Below are positions 12,715 through 19,475 of a stretch of DNA of 20,907 nucleotides, one piece after another. The notes beneath the pieces were generated by a model that saw only the letters and a program-made list of their open reading frames with translations, did not search any database and was not told the DNA's origin. The translations under genes were made by a program, and so were the position numbers. The first letter of the stretch is position 1. Each line of letters opens with the position of its first letter. The DNA lies in the IMG/VR virus record IMGVR_UViG_3300043419_001111, positions 1 through 20,907 of that record; one strand, given 5' to 3'. This DNA comes from a virus.

Positions 12715-13038
12715 ATGATCTCCATCATCGCACGAGTCCGCGCTGCTTGGACCTTTGGCCGACATCAGTGCTGGGTGAATCCTCTCCCTTGGCGCAAGGA
12801 GGATGCCAACGCACTGAGCAACTTCTTCAAGAGCGATAGCGGGAAACGCTTCAAAGACGCTTTGCTGAATACCGTTCTCATGCAGAACGCTTCAGCCATA
12901 ACTGACCGAAACCATTTGCAATACTCATCGGGCTTTGCAATGGGTCAGGCCAGTCTTGTGAAGGTCATCGAGATGATGGCCGACCAAGAATCAATTACGG
13001 GGCAGGAAGATGATCCGGATTCTGCCACGAACACATAG
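12715..13038 (+). CDS. Hypothetical protein in the head gene cluster
   Basis: This 107-residue soluble protein is mostly helical in appearance. An aromatic N-terminus with INPLPWRKED-like content (NPLPWRKEDANALSNFF) is followed by FKSDSGKRFKDALLNTVLMQNAS, a GFAMGQASLVKVIEMM helix and an acidic tail QEDDPDSATNT. The arrangement of a short ANALSNFFKS-xxGK-F-x-LL motif is familiar from small phage proteins near capsid genes, but no function is known to me. It starts two bases after the previous stop and precedes the scaffold gene by 55 bases. Confidence 0.7.
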   Translation: MISIIARVRAAWTFGRHQCWVNPLPWRKEDANALSNFFKSDSGKRFKDALLNTVLMQNASAITDRNHLQYSSGFAMGQASLVKVIEMMADQESITGQEDDPDSATNT

Positions 13039-13093
13039 GATCAAAGTTGCGGTTGTTGGTCTGTGCGGACCAGCAAACGAGTAAAAGCACAAT

Positions 13094-14044
13094 ATGGCAG
13101 ATGAAACACTGAGTGCCGATGCGATGCTCGCCTTGGCCAACGACTACGATGCCGGTGTCGATATCGACAGCCAGCCCAAGGAGCAGTCTCCAAGTACCAA
13201 TGAGACGGCTCCGGTTGAGCAAGATTCCTCCGATGCGGGGAGTGCCGGCAAAGAGGTCGATGGTGGCGAGCAGGAAGTAGGCACCAAAGCGGAGCCCGAG
13301 GCTAAAGCGGAGGCGAAGGCTGAGAAAAAGGCGGAGAAGGACAAGAGCAGCAAATTCGCTCAGGAACAGAACCGAAAGGCGAAGACCTGGGAGCAAATCA
13401 ACGCTGAGAAGGAGGCCATCAAGGCCGAGCGCGAAGCGGTGAGGCGGGAAAGGGAGGAGTGGAGCAAGCAGCGGGAGCAATCCAAGGCTGCTGAGACCAG
13501 TTCCTTCCGAGATGAGAAGGGCTACACGGCGGAGGACTACGAGGCTGCGGCCAAGGAGTTCGATGCCGATGGCGATTCTCAGTTGGCCAAGGCAGCGCGA
13601 GCCAAGGCTGATGGAGTCCGAAAAGCTGCTACGGAGCGACAGCAGAAGGCGCAGCAGGAGAAGTTCGCGAAGGCATGGTCTGATTCGTATGCACGGTTGT
13701 CCGAGAAGGAGACTTGGCTGAAGGATCAGAGCAGCCCCGAGTACAAACGTACTGTCGAACTGCTCCAGAAGGTGCCAATGCTGACATCAATGCCCGATGG
13801 ACTCGTCCATGCGGTGGAGTTGATGAAGCTCCAGGACACTGCGTCCAAGGCTCAGTCGATCGAGGCCGAGAACAAGGCTCTGAAGGAACAACTCAATAAG
13901 CTCCAGCAGAAGACCGCTATTGGTAAAAGCGTACCGGCAGGACAACTCAAGGCTGAGGAGAAAGATTTCTCGAAGCTGTCTCTCAAGGAGCAGAGGGAGG
14001 CGCTGTTGAAAGCGTCGAGGGCGTTCGACCGGGACGAAAACTGA
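13094..14044 (+). CDS. Capsid scaffolding (prohead assembly) protein
   Basis: This 316-residue highly charged protein is expected to guide capsid assembly from inside the prohead and then leave. The N-terminal 90 residues are acidic and disordered (QPKEQSPSTNET, then repeated EAKAEAKAEKKAEK). Residues about 100-145 form an Arg/Glu coiled coil (KEAIKAEREAVRREREEW). A further helical region at about 150-210 and a C-terminal coil with LKEQLNKLQQK follow, ending in a Lys/Arg-containing helix (LSLKEQREALLKASRAF) that would bind the shell. Composition, length and position just ahead of the major capsid gene match scaffold proteins. There is no sign of a protease domain. Confidence 0.8.
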   Translation: MADETLSADAMLALANDYDAGVDIDSQPKEQSPSTNETAPVEQDSSDAGSAGKEVDGGEQEVGTKAEPEAKAEAKAEKKAEKDKSSKFAQEQNRKAKTWEQINAEKEAIKAEREAVRREREEWSKQREQSKAAETSSFRDEKGYTAEDYEAAAKEFDADGDSQLAKAARAKADGVRKAATERQQKAQQEKFAKAWSDSYARLSEKETWLKDQSSPEYKRTVELLQKVPMLTSMPDGLVHAVELMKLQDTASKAQSIEAENKALKEQLNKLQQKTAIGKSVPAGQLKAEEKDFSKLSLKEQREALLKASRAFDRDEN

Positions 14045-14065
14045 TAGCACAACCACAACTCAAAT

Positions 14066-15244
14066 ATGCCCGTTACTAATTCATCCCAACTCAGTCTCCA
14101 GTTCCAGAACTACTTCAGCAAGGAGCTGCTCTCGATCGTCCAGCAGGAGACGATCCTCGATCAGTTCTCGATGAAGGCTCCGATTCCCAAGAACAATGGT
14201 AATCAGGCCATCTCGATGTTCCGTTTCGGACCGCCGAGCGTTGGCAATGTTCAGAACCTGACCACCGGTGGCGAAGGCACCGCGATCAGCCCGTCGAACT
14301 ATCGCCAGCTCCAGCTTTTGCGCTTGAGCAAGAACCTCGCTCAGTACGGTCAGGTGATCGGTTTGACCGACATCCTCCGCGCCACCGACCTGTTCAACTC
14401 GCTCCAGCAGGCCACCAAGACCTCCGGTCTGGACATGGCCCTCTGGGTTGACTCGGTGATCCGCAACGTGCTGGTTGGTTCCAACCTCAGCGGTTCCGGT
14501 TCTTCGATTGGTAGCGGCCCCGAAAGCGGCACCATCGGCGCTCCTACGTTCGATAACTCGGACGCTTGTAACATTGCTGCCGGTTCCGGTGGTATCTGCG
14601 TGTACGGCAACCCCGCCACGCTGACCGCTCAGACCTTCTCTGGTCTGAACACTGATCTGACCGCTGCCAACACCACGATGACCTCTTCGGCGGTCCTCGA
14701 TTCCATGACCCGCCTGAAGCGCAACCGCGCCCCGATGATCAACGGCGGCTACGTCCTGGCCACCGATCCTCGTGTTGCCCGCGACCTCATGCGCGACAGC
14801 GACTGGTTGAACGCGTCGAACTACGGCAACAAGGGCCAGCCGTTCTACAAGGGCGAGGTCGGCTCCATCTACGGTTGCCGCGTGGTCCAGCAGACCAACT
14901 CGTTCGTCAGCCAGGGCTCTGGTACTCAGGGCGATCAGTTCGTGTACTCCACGGCTGGCGGCGGAGGTCTCACCACCGGCAAGGACATCATCGCCTCGTT
15001 CTTCTTTGGTAACGAGTCGTTTGGTATCCCTGCTCTGACCGGCGATGATCCGTTGTCCCCGAAGATCGTGATCACCGACACCCCCGACAAGTCGGATCCG
15101 TTGAACCAGCTCGTCACCGTTGGCGTGAAGCTGTACTTCGCCGCCCTGCGTCTGGCCGCTGGTAACACTAGCGGTGCCGCCCCGGCGAGCCTGAATCCGA
15201 GCTGGTACCTCGTGCATCGGACGAAGACCTCGACCACGCTGTAA
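14066..15244 (+). CDS. Major capsid protein, N4 gp56-like family
   Basis: This 392-residue protein should form the icosahedral shell. The pattern SLQFQNYFSKELLSIVQQET, IPKNNGNQAISMFRFG, NLTTGGEGTAISPS and LAQYGQVIGLTDIL matches what I know of N4-gp56-type major capsid proteins: an N-terminal helix, a strand with a Lys-Asn-Gly turn, then the E-loop region and QYG motif. Later parts include the RAPMINGGYVLATDPRVARDL and IYGCRVVQQTN segments of the HK97-like fold. It directly follows the scaffold gene. The leader CACAACTCAAAT lacks a Shine-Dalgarno sequence although the product must be abundant. Codon use is C- and G-ending and avoids TTA, CTA and TCA. Confidence 0.88.
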   Translation: MPVTNSSQLSLQFQNYFSKELLSIVQQETILDQFSMKAPIPKNNGNQAISMFRFGPPSVGNVQNLTTGGEGTAISPSNYRQLQLLRLSKNLAQYGQVIGLTDILRATDLFNSLQQATKTSGLDMALWVDSVIRNVLVGSNLSGSGSSIGSGPESGTIGAPTFDNSDACNIAAGSGGICVYGNPATLTAQTFSGLNTDLTAANTTMTSSAVLDSMTRLKRNRAPMINGGYVLATDPRVARDLMRDSDWLNASNYGNKGQPFYKGEVGSIYGCRVVQQTNSFVSQGSGTQGDQFVYSTAGGGGLTTGKDIIASFFFGNESFGIPALTGDDPLSPKIVITDTPDKSDPLNQLVTVGVKLYFAALRLAAGNTSGAAPASLNPSWYLVHRTKTSTTL

Positions 15245-15245
15245 T

Positions 15246-15644
15246 ATGCGACCCAAGACGGCCACCATCATGGTGATCGCCGTCAGCCCGAAGGGGCATC
15301 ATCGTAATGGTGGTGCCCCTTCTTCTCATTCCGCTTGCGGATGCGAAGAGGCTGACAACAATGCGCCCATGATTTCGATTCCAGTCGAGGCCCTTTCCAC
15401 CGATATGGAGGATGGCCAGCAAGCCATGCCCGAGGTTGGTGATGAAGTGCTTTTGGACGATGTTCGCGGCGTTCTCAAGAAGCTGGATAACGGCGAAGCC
15501 TACGTCGAGATCCGCAGCGTCAACGGCATGCCCGCCGAGTACGAGAAGACCGGCGAGGACGCCATGGAAGCCAGCAAGAAGCCCATGGACGAGAAGGGCA
15601 TGCGGAAGATGGTCGAGGAGTACGACAGCGAGATGGGTTCCTGA
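15246..15644 (+). CDS. Small acidic protein after the capsid gene (start uncertain)
   Basis: This protein has 132 residues from the ATG at 15246, two bases after the capsid stop, or 91 from an in-frame ATG at 15369. The first 41 residues (KTATIMVIAVSPKG, then Ser/His- and Cys-rich) coincide with two DNA hairpins and may be translated or may be leader. The better part begins ISIPVEALSTD, continues with EVGDEVLLDDVRGVLKKLDNGEAYVEI, a small beta barrel pattern, and ends with an acidic/basic helix EKGMRKMVEEYDSEMG. I recall similar proteins adjacent to capsid genes in phages, but not a function; a head decoration or assembly role is possible. Confidence 0.65.
   Translation: MRPKTATIMVIAVSPKGHHRNGGAPSSHSACGCEEADNNAPMISIPVEALSTDMEDGQQAMPEVGDEVLLDDVRGVLKKLDNGEAYVEIRSVNGMPAEYEKTGEDAMEASKKPMDEKGMRKMVEEYDSEMGS
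15257..15321 (+). terminator. Tandem hairpins just after the major capsid gene
   Basis: GACGGC at 15257-15262 pairs with GCCGTC at 15279-15284 around a CACCAT-C-ATGGTG palindrome. A second hairpin pairs AAGGGGCATCATC (15291-15303) with GGTGGTGCCCCTT (15309-15321) over a 13-base stem, two pairs being G-T, with loop GTAAT. The bases after it are CTTCTCATT, T-rich but not a clean T-run. It could reduce read-through after the heavily expressed capsid gene or stabilise the capsid mRNA 3' end. Confidence 0.5.
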
Positions 15645-15645
15645 T

Positions 15646-15900
15646 ATGCCGATCTACACCTTCGAGAACAATGGTCAGTGCATCGAGCACATCGCTCCGA
15701 TGGGCACCGACTCTGTTGTCCTTGATGGGAAGCGGTGGAAGCGACAGCCGGTGGCCCGCTTCGGGGTCACCGGTTTTGCTTCTGAGCCGGGACTCAAGGA
15801 CCAAGTGAAGAAGGGATTCAGCCGTCTCGAAGACCGCCAAGGATCCCGCTTCGAGAGCACTTTCACCAAGAATCAGATTCGCAAGATTTGGGATATATGA
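15646..15900 (+). CDS. Small hypothetical head-region protein (84 residues)
   Basis: This 84-residue basic protein starts MPIYTFENNGQCIEHIAPMG, an opening resembling the MPxYxF start of small FmdB-like zinc ribbons, but it has only one Cys and cannot form one. A middle segment DGKRWKRQPVARFGVTGFA is followed by a basic amphipathic helix LKDQVKKGFSRLEDRQ and a final TKNQIRKIWDI. A longer open frame in the same phase up to 15412 is a shadow of the previous gene. The stop overlaps the next ATG (ATGA at 15897). The role is unknown; a minor virion protein is plausible. Confidence 0.7.
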   Translation: MPIYTFENNGQCIEHIAPMGTDSVVLDGKRWKRQPVARFGVTGFASEPGLKDQVKKGFSRLEDRQGSRFESTFTKNQIRKIWDI

Positions 15901-16163
15901 GCGACGTAACAAATCAGGCCATCGAGTATTCGATGGGACAGGGCGGTTTCCAGCTCGTGACCGCCACCACGCTGACCACTGGCCCGTTTGTGGCCATCAC
16001 CACCATCGCCCCGACCACCTTCAGCTCGATCACCGGTGGCAACATCAGCGGATCCTGGTCCACGGCGACCATCCCTGCGGGTATTACTCTACCCGGACCG
16101 ATCACGAGCTTCCAGATTTCTAGCGGTCAGGTGATTGCCTTCAATGGCGTGATCAACTCGTGA
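15897..16163 (+). CDS. Small beta-rich structural protein
   Basis: This 88-residue protein is rich in Thr, Ser, Ile and Gly, with alternating strands (FQLVTATTLTTGPFVAITTI, then FSSITGGNISGSW and FQISSGQVIAFNGVI). Such all-beta, small, Thr-rich proteins in this position are often head-decoration or spike components. No enzymatic motif is present. It begins in an ATGA overlap and ends in a GTGA overlap with the next gene, so three genes in a row (15646-16390) are translationally linked. The exact role is inferred from composition and position. Confidence 0.65.
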   Translation: MSDVTNQAIEYSMGQGGFQLVTATTLTTGPFVAITTIAPTTFSSITGGNISGSWSTATIPAGITLPGPITSFQISSGQVIAFNGVINS

Positions 16164-16390
16164 CACTCGCTCTCGGCACACGACTGGTATCGAACGGCGG
16201 GGGTAGTGTTACCCCTGGCGATCTACCTATCCTGCGCCGGGATCTGCTTCAGGAGGACAACTTCTTTGTCCTTCTGGAGGATGCGAGCAAGATCGTCATC
16301 ACGTTTGGGACTTTTGACTCTTTAGACTTGGAGAACGGGGATTTCCTACTCCAAGAGGACAGTGGAAAACTCATCATTCAAGCCAACTAA
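16160..16390 (+). CDS. Small hypothetical structural protein, GTG start
   Basis: This 76-residue protein reads from a GTG that overlaps the previous stop. It contains two similar segments, LQEDNFFVLLEDASKIVI and LLQEDSGKLIIQAN, that look like an internal repeat of a short beta hairpin with a QED turn. A Gly/Ser-rich N-terminus (RLVSNGGGSVTPG) precedes them. It ends six bases before the fibre gene. It is probably a small fibre- or baseplate-associated protein by position, but nothing in the sequence demonstrates that. Confidence 0.6.
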   Translation: MTLALGTRLVSNGGGSVTPGDLPILRRDLLQEDNFFVLLEDASKIVITFGTFDSLDLENGDFLLQEDSGKLIIQAN

Positions 16391-16396
16391 CAGTTT

Positions 16397-17833
16397 ATGC
16401 CAGATACCAAGATCACAGCACTGACGGCGATCTCGACCGTCGATCCCGCAGTGGATGTTCTGCCCATTGTCGATGTCAGCGACACGACCATGGCTGCATC
16501 GGGCACCACGAAGAAGATCACCAGCAACCAGATCCTCGGAGCAGGCGGCACCGCCACCCTCGCCTCCGCCACCATCACCGGCGCGGCTACGGTGGGGACG
16601 ACGCTGGGAGTGACTAGCTCATTGACGGTTGGAACCGGAGCAAATTCTGCTGTTCAAAAAGGGTCGATTCTCGGTGGTTACACTGTTTTCGAGAACTCGG
16701 CTGGAACTGGTAATCCGTCGATTACGTTCAACAACGATATTGATACTGGATTGTTGAATCCAAACGCGAACACCATCGCTTTCGCAATCGGAGGCTCCGA
16801 AGCCATGCGCCTCAACAGCACGGGGCTGGGCGTGGGGGCGGGTCCTTCATATCAGCTTCATGTCGCAAAGTCTCAATCTTCGCAGACAACGGTGTTCATC
16901 GACAACCAGCAGAACAATGCTGCTGCATCGTCCGCACTTACGCTTAGTGCTTACGGCGGTCAGTGGAACCTATCCGTTCCCCATTCTGCCACATTCGTCA
17001 ATCCGCTGATCTTCAAGTTTGGTTCGACGGAGATGATGCGGATCGACTCCTCCGGCAACGTGGGCGTGGGGGTTACGCCGAGTGCGTGGATTTCTGCCGT
17101 CAAAGGTCTTCAAGTGGGCAGCTACGGTTCTATTGGAGGCTCAAGTTCCAACATTAATTTTTTGGGCAACTTGTATTCTTCCGCAAGCGGAACGGCGTAT
17201 CTTGGAAACGGTTTCGGAACGAATTTGCAGATGACCAGTGGACAGTTTGTTTTCTATCAAGCCGGTAACAACACATCTGGTGCAAATGCGTTAGCATCGC
17301 TTACGCAAGCGATGACGCTCGACGCGAGCGGGAATCTGTTGGTGGGGAAGACGGCTGTTGGACCTACCACGAGGGGATTTGAAGCTGTTGGTGCAACCGG
17401 CATAGTCAACTCTACGGTTGCAAACGATACCAATTCGGTTGCCACATTTGCTGCGTATTCCACTCTTGCCGCTGCGTATCGTTTTTATGTCGGTCTTGCA
17501 GGTACGGTGTTCGCAACCAACACGACCATCTCGGCTATCTCCGATGCTCGACTGAAGGAGAATGTTCAAGACCTCGACGTTGGTCTGGGTGCGATTCTCG
17601 CCCTGAAGCCGCGCAAGTTCGACTGGAAGGAAGGCAAAGGTAAAAACATCAAAGGCGACAGGGGTTTCATTGCTCAAGAGTTTGAGCAGGTGTTCCCGCA
17701 GCTTGTGGACGAGTGGAAGGACAATGCTCCAGAAGGCGAAGCTCCTTATAAGTCCGTTCGCCAAGATCTTATCCCTGTGCTGGTGAAAGCCATTCAGGAA
17801 CTCACCGCCCGTGTTGAAGCACTCGAAGCCTAA
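16397..17833 (+). CDS. Tail fibre/spike with C-terminal S74 intramolecular chaperone
   Basis: This is a 478-residue receptor-binding or side-fibre protein. Residues 1-50 (TKITALTAISTVDPAVDVLPIVDVSDTT and a GTTKKIT motif) form a small attachment domain I know from many phage fibres. Residues about 53-80 hold TLASATITGAATVG-type repeats, and the central part has long Ser/Gly/Asn-rich beta-fibre sequence with EAMRLNSTGLGVG and MMRIDSSGNVGVG repeats. From 382 the peptidase S74 chaperone domain begins at Ser-Asp (SDARLKENVQDLD), with FDWKEGKG, RGFIAQEFEQVFPQLV, and a C-terminal trimerising helix VLVKAIQELTARVEALEA. Known S74 domains help the fibre trimerise and cut themselves off; Ser382-Asp383 is the expected cut point. 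Confidence 0.88.
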   Translation: MPDTKITALTAISTVDPAVDVLPIVDVSDTTMAASGTTKKITSNQILGAGGTATLASATITGAATVGTTLGVTSSLTVGTGANSAVQKGSILGGYTVFENSAGTGNPSITFNNDIDTGLLNPNANTIAFAIGGSEAMRLNSTGLGVGAGPSYQLHVAKSQSSQTTVFIDNQQNNAAASSALTLSAYGGQWNLSVPHSATFVNPLIFKFGSTEMMRIDSSGNVGVGVTPSAWISAVKGLQVGSYGSIGGSSSNINFLGNLYSSASGTAYLGNGFGTNLQMTSGQFVFYQAGNNTSGANALASLTQAMTLDASGNLLVGKTAVGPTTRGFEAVGATGIVNSTVANDTNSVATFAAYSTLAAAYRFYVGLAGTVFATNTTISAISDARLKENVQDLDVGLGAILALKPRKFDWKEGKGKNIKGDRGFIAQEFEQVFPQLVDEWKDNAPEGEAPYKSVRQDLIPVLVKAIQELTARVEALEA

Positions 17834-17839
17834 TCTACC

Positions 17840-18283
17840 ATGACCACCATCAACTGGATCATCGAACGCCTTCTCGTCCGCAAAGTCGAAGGCACTCTCA
17901 CCGATGTCGTCATCACCGCCGACTGGCGTTGCAACGGCTCGCAGGATCAGTACAGCGGCACCTGCTACGGCAGCGCATCGTTCCAGCCGCCGACCGAGAA
18001 CTTCACGCCGTATCCTGACCTCACGCAGGATCAGGTTCTCGGCTGGTGCTTCGCCAATGGAGTCGATCAGAAGGCCATCGAAGCGAACGTGACACTCCAG
18101 ATCGAGAATCAGATCAACCCTCCGATCATCGCTCCGCCGCTGCCGTGGTTGCCGCCTGTGATGATCGTGCCTCCGATGCTGCCGCAGGTTGAGCCGGTTT
18201 TGGCGACGCAGGCCGATTCCGAGCCGTCTTCGGCGCAGGAAATCGTTGCGGATCAGCCTGTGTCTGCCGACACTGCGGCCTGA
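17840..18283 (+). CDS. Fibre-associated protein of an uncharacterised phage family
   Basis: This 147-residue protein starts MTTINWIIERLLVRKVEGTL, followed by DVVITADWRCNGS, YGSASFQPP, and TPYPDLTQDQVLGWCFANG, then a helix EANVTLQIENQINPP. This W-I-E...dWRxNG...YGs...TPY-DLT-xQVxxW order is one I recall as a family of unknown function (DUF7936-like; the number is from memory) that often sits near tail fibre genes. The last 45 residues are Pro/Ala/Ser-rich and disordered. A role in fibre assembly or as a small tail component is suggested by its neighbours only. Confidence 0.75.
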   Translation: MTTINWIIERLLVRKVEGTLTDVVITADWRCNGSQDQYSGTCYGSASFQPPTENFTPYPDLTQDQVLGWCFANGVDQKAIEANVTLQIENQINPPIIAPPLPWLPPVMIVPPMLPQVEPVLATQADSEPSSAQEIVADQPVSADTAA

Positions 18284-18284
18284 T

Positions 18285-18434
18285 ATGATCAAGATCGAAC
18301 TCACTCAGGAGCAGGCCAATAGCTTGCTCCAGCTCATCGACATCGCCATCAAAGCCGGTGGCTACCAGAACGCCAAGGTCGGCGTTCCTCTGGCCGACAT
18401 CATCCTCACCGCTGCCCAAGCCAAGCCCGAATGA
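18285..18434 (+). CDS. Very small conserved phage protein (49 residues)
   Basis: This 49-residue protein reads MIKIELTQEQANSLLQLIDI and continues AIKAGGYQNAKVG before ending PLADIILTAAQAKPE. The IELTxEQxxxLLQLxDIAxKAGG pattern is common, as I recall, in short phage proteins near fibre or lysis genes. It looks like two helices joined by a Gly turn. The ATG lies one base after the preceding stop, and the final TGA overlaps the start of the membrane protein (ATGA at 18431). An open frame up to 18189 in the same phase is a shadow. Confidence 0.75.
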   Translation: MIKIELTQEQANSLLQLIDIAIKAGGYQNAKVGVPLADIILTAAQAKPE

Positions 18435-18613
18435 AAAACTGGAAGACAACCGCCGGCGGCGTGGCCGTGCTGCTCGCCGCTCTCTCCATAGCCATCAAAC
18501 AGGCCATCGCCGGTGACATGGGAGGTGCCATCGCCGCCGCTGTCGGTGGTGCCGGCGCCATGTTCACCGCGCTCAAGGCCCAGGACGCCCAGCCCGAGGA
18601 CAAGGCCAAATGA
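18431..18613 (+). CDS. Small holin-like membrane protein
   Basis: This 60-residue protein has two hydrophobic segments (VAVLLAALSIAI at about 11-22 and a Gly/Ala-rich AIAAAVGGAGAMFTAL at about 33-48) and a charged tail QDAQPEDKAK. A short protein with a basic N-terminus, two membrane helices and a charged C-terminus fits a holin or antiholin that permeabilises the inner membrane at the end of infection. It starts the chain 18431-19474 whose members all overlap. The holin call is by shape and position; no recognised family signature. Confidence 0.6.
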   Translation: MKNWKTTAGGVAVLLAALSIAIKQAIAGDMGGAIAAAVGGAGAMFTALKAQDAQPEDKAK

Positions 18614-18891
18614 AGGACCAGCTACGCGATCTCGGTATCAACATCGGGCTCATCGTAGCTGGTTTCGCAGGGAGCCTCATGACCGTCAAAAAAGACGGAC
18701 ATAAGGACTGGTTCACCACAGTCACCTCCCTCATGGCCGGTACTCTGTCGGCCAATTATCTCACTCCGGTAGTCATAGACCTCCTATCCATCGGAAACTC
18801 CAACACCCAGTACGCCGCGGCATTCGTCCTCGGATTCCTTGGCCTGCACGGTGTCGAGTACGTCATCAATAGACTCTGGCCCAAGGGATGA
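18610..18891 (+). CDS. Membrane protein, putative holin
   Basis: This 93-residue protein is predicted to cross the membrane about three times: near residues 10-25 (NIGLIVAGFAGSLMTV), 36-57 (VTSLMAGTLSANYLTPVVIDLL) and 66-85 (YAAAFVLGFLGLHGVEYVI), ending in Trp-Pro-Lys-Gly. The size, three hydrophobic stretches and the GFAGSLxxV and GFLGLHG segments resemble phage holins that sit beside lysis genes. It begins in an ATGA overlap with the previous membrane protein and ends in one with the next. If it is the holin, the other two membrane proteins may be its partner or inhibitor. Confidence 0.65.
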   Translation: MKDQLRDLGINIGLIVAGFAGSLMTVKKDGHKDWFTTVTSLMAGTLSANYLTPVVIDLLSIGNSNTQYAAAFVLGFLGLHGVEYVINRLWPKG

Positions 18892-19226
18892 ACCCACTGA
18901 CTATCGTCAATGCCATCGCCAGCGGAATCCTCACCGCTGGCGTTTCTGCTTTCATGATCATGCTCTACCGCTCCGATGGAGTGGTCAGACGCTGGCCAAT
19001 GACAGGAAGCCTACTGCTCCGAGTCTCACTCTCATTCACAGCCTCCGGAGCACTCTTCAACTGCCTCACCTTGTCCACTCCCCCAATCAGCGAGATCATC
19101 CTCAACTGCGGACTCGCCGGTGTCTTCGCTTGGGCCACCATCTTCCACGCCAAACTCCTCAAACATGGATCCAATCCTCAGCATCGCCCAGGGCGTGATG
19201 AACGCGACCCTGAACAAGATCGTTGA
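18888..19226 (+). CDS. Hypothetical membrane protein in the lysis-like cassette
   Basis: This 112-residue protein has three hydrophobic segments: residues about 5-26 (TIVNAIASGILTAGVSAFMI), 43-62 (LLRVSLSFTASGALFNCL) and 69-92 (ISEIILNCGLAGVFAWATIF). A basic tail HGSNPQHRPGRDERDPEQDR follows. The last 62 bases overlap a separate small gene starting at 19165, and its TGA overlaps the TTG start of the lipoprotein gene. It may be another holin-type or accessory membrane protein. The heavy overlap at the C-terminus suggests that its tail is free to vary. Confidence 0.65.
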   Translation: MNPLTIVNAIASGILTAGVSAFMIMLYRSDGVVRRWPMTGSLLLRVSLSFTASGALFNCLTLSTPPISEIILNCGLAGVFAWATIFHAKLLKHGSNPQHRPGRDERDPEQDR

Positions 19227-19365
19227 TCAGAAAGACCAAACCCTTGAAGACGGACAGAAGGACAATCGCTTGCGCGACGATCTCCTTGCTCGCGCTGATG
19301 CCGCTGGGTTGCGCCCCGACAAGAGTGGTGATGGTCCCGCCAGGACAACCCGTCAGACTGGCTGA
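19165..19365 (+). CDS. Small soluble protein nested between membrane and lipoprotein genes
   Basis: This 66-residue protein has no membrane segment. Residues 1-45 look like two helices (MDPILSIAQGVMNATLNKIV, then LEDGQKDNRLRDDLLARADAAG) with a polar tail. It overlaps the preceding membrane gene by 62 bases and the following lipoprotein gene by 143 bases in different frames, so nearly all of it is dual-coding. The orderly helical N-terminus argues for translation. An open frame to 19120 in the same phase is rejected as shadow. The function is unknown. It resembles the nested layout of spanin genes, but it lacks a membrane anchor. Confidence 0.5.
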   Translation: MDPILSIAQGVMNATLNKIVDQKDQTLEDGQKDNRLRDDLLARADAAGLRPDKSGDGPARTTRQTG

Positions 19366-19474
19366 ATCAGTCAAGGCTCGGGTCTGGGCTAAAGATGCCA
19401 GCGGGAACACCGTGAAAAGCCGAAACCGCGTGACAATCCACGAGGGTTGGTACGCACTACCTCCAAGAGAATAG
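19223..19474 (+). CDS. Small lipoprotein or exported protein, TTG start
   Basis: This 83-residue protein starts at a TTG that overlaps the previous stop (TTGA). A basic N-terminus (RKTKPLKTDRR) leads to a hydrophobic stretch ACATISLLALMPLGC with Cys30 as a likely lipid-attached residue, although the lipobox is imperfect (Pro at -3). The mature part TRVVMVPPGQPVRLAESVKARVW and RVTIHEGWYALPP is a pattern I recall in small phage lipoproteins. It would sit in the cell envelope. In a lysis cassette it might act as an outer-membrane spanin-type partner, but no inner-membrane spanin with a coiled coil is visible. The lipoprotein call is moderate. Confidence 0.65.
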   Translation: MIRKTKPLKTDRRTIACATISLLALMPLGCAPTRVVMVPPGQPVRLAESVKARVWAKDASGNTVKSRNRVTIHEGWYALPPRE

Positions 19475-19475
19475 T

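Noticed and set aside
14081-15271. A 396-codon open frame antisense to the major capsid gene
   Set aside because: Same register effect: the sense gene avoids TTA, CTA and TCA codons. No recognisable protein features.
17291-18304. A 337-codon open frame antisense to the fibre and following gene
   Set aside because: Both sense genes share its register, so it is again a codon-bias shadow; the translation is Arg-rich and featureless.
19165-19474. An Rz/Rz1-type spanin pair
   Set aside because: The second gene could be a lipoprotein, but the first lacks an N-terminal membrane anchor and a long periplasmic coiled coil.
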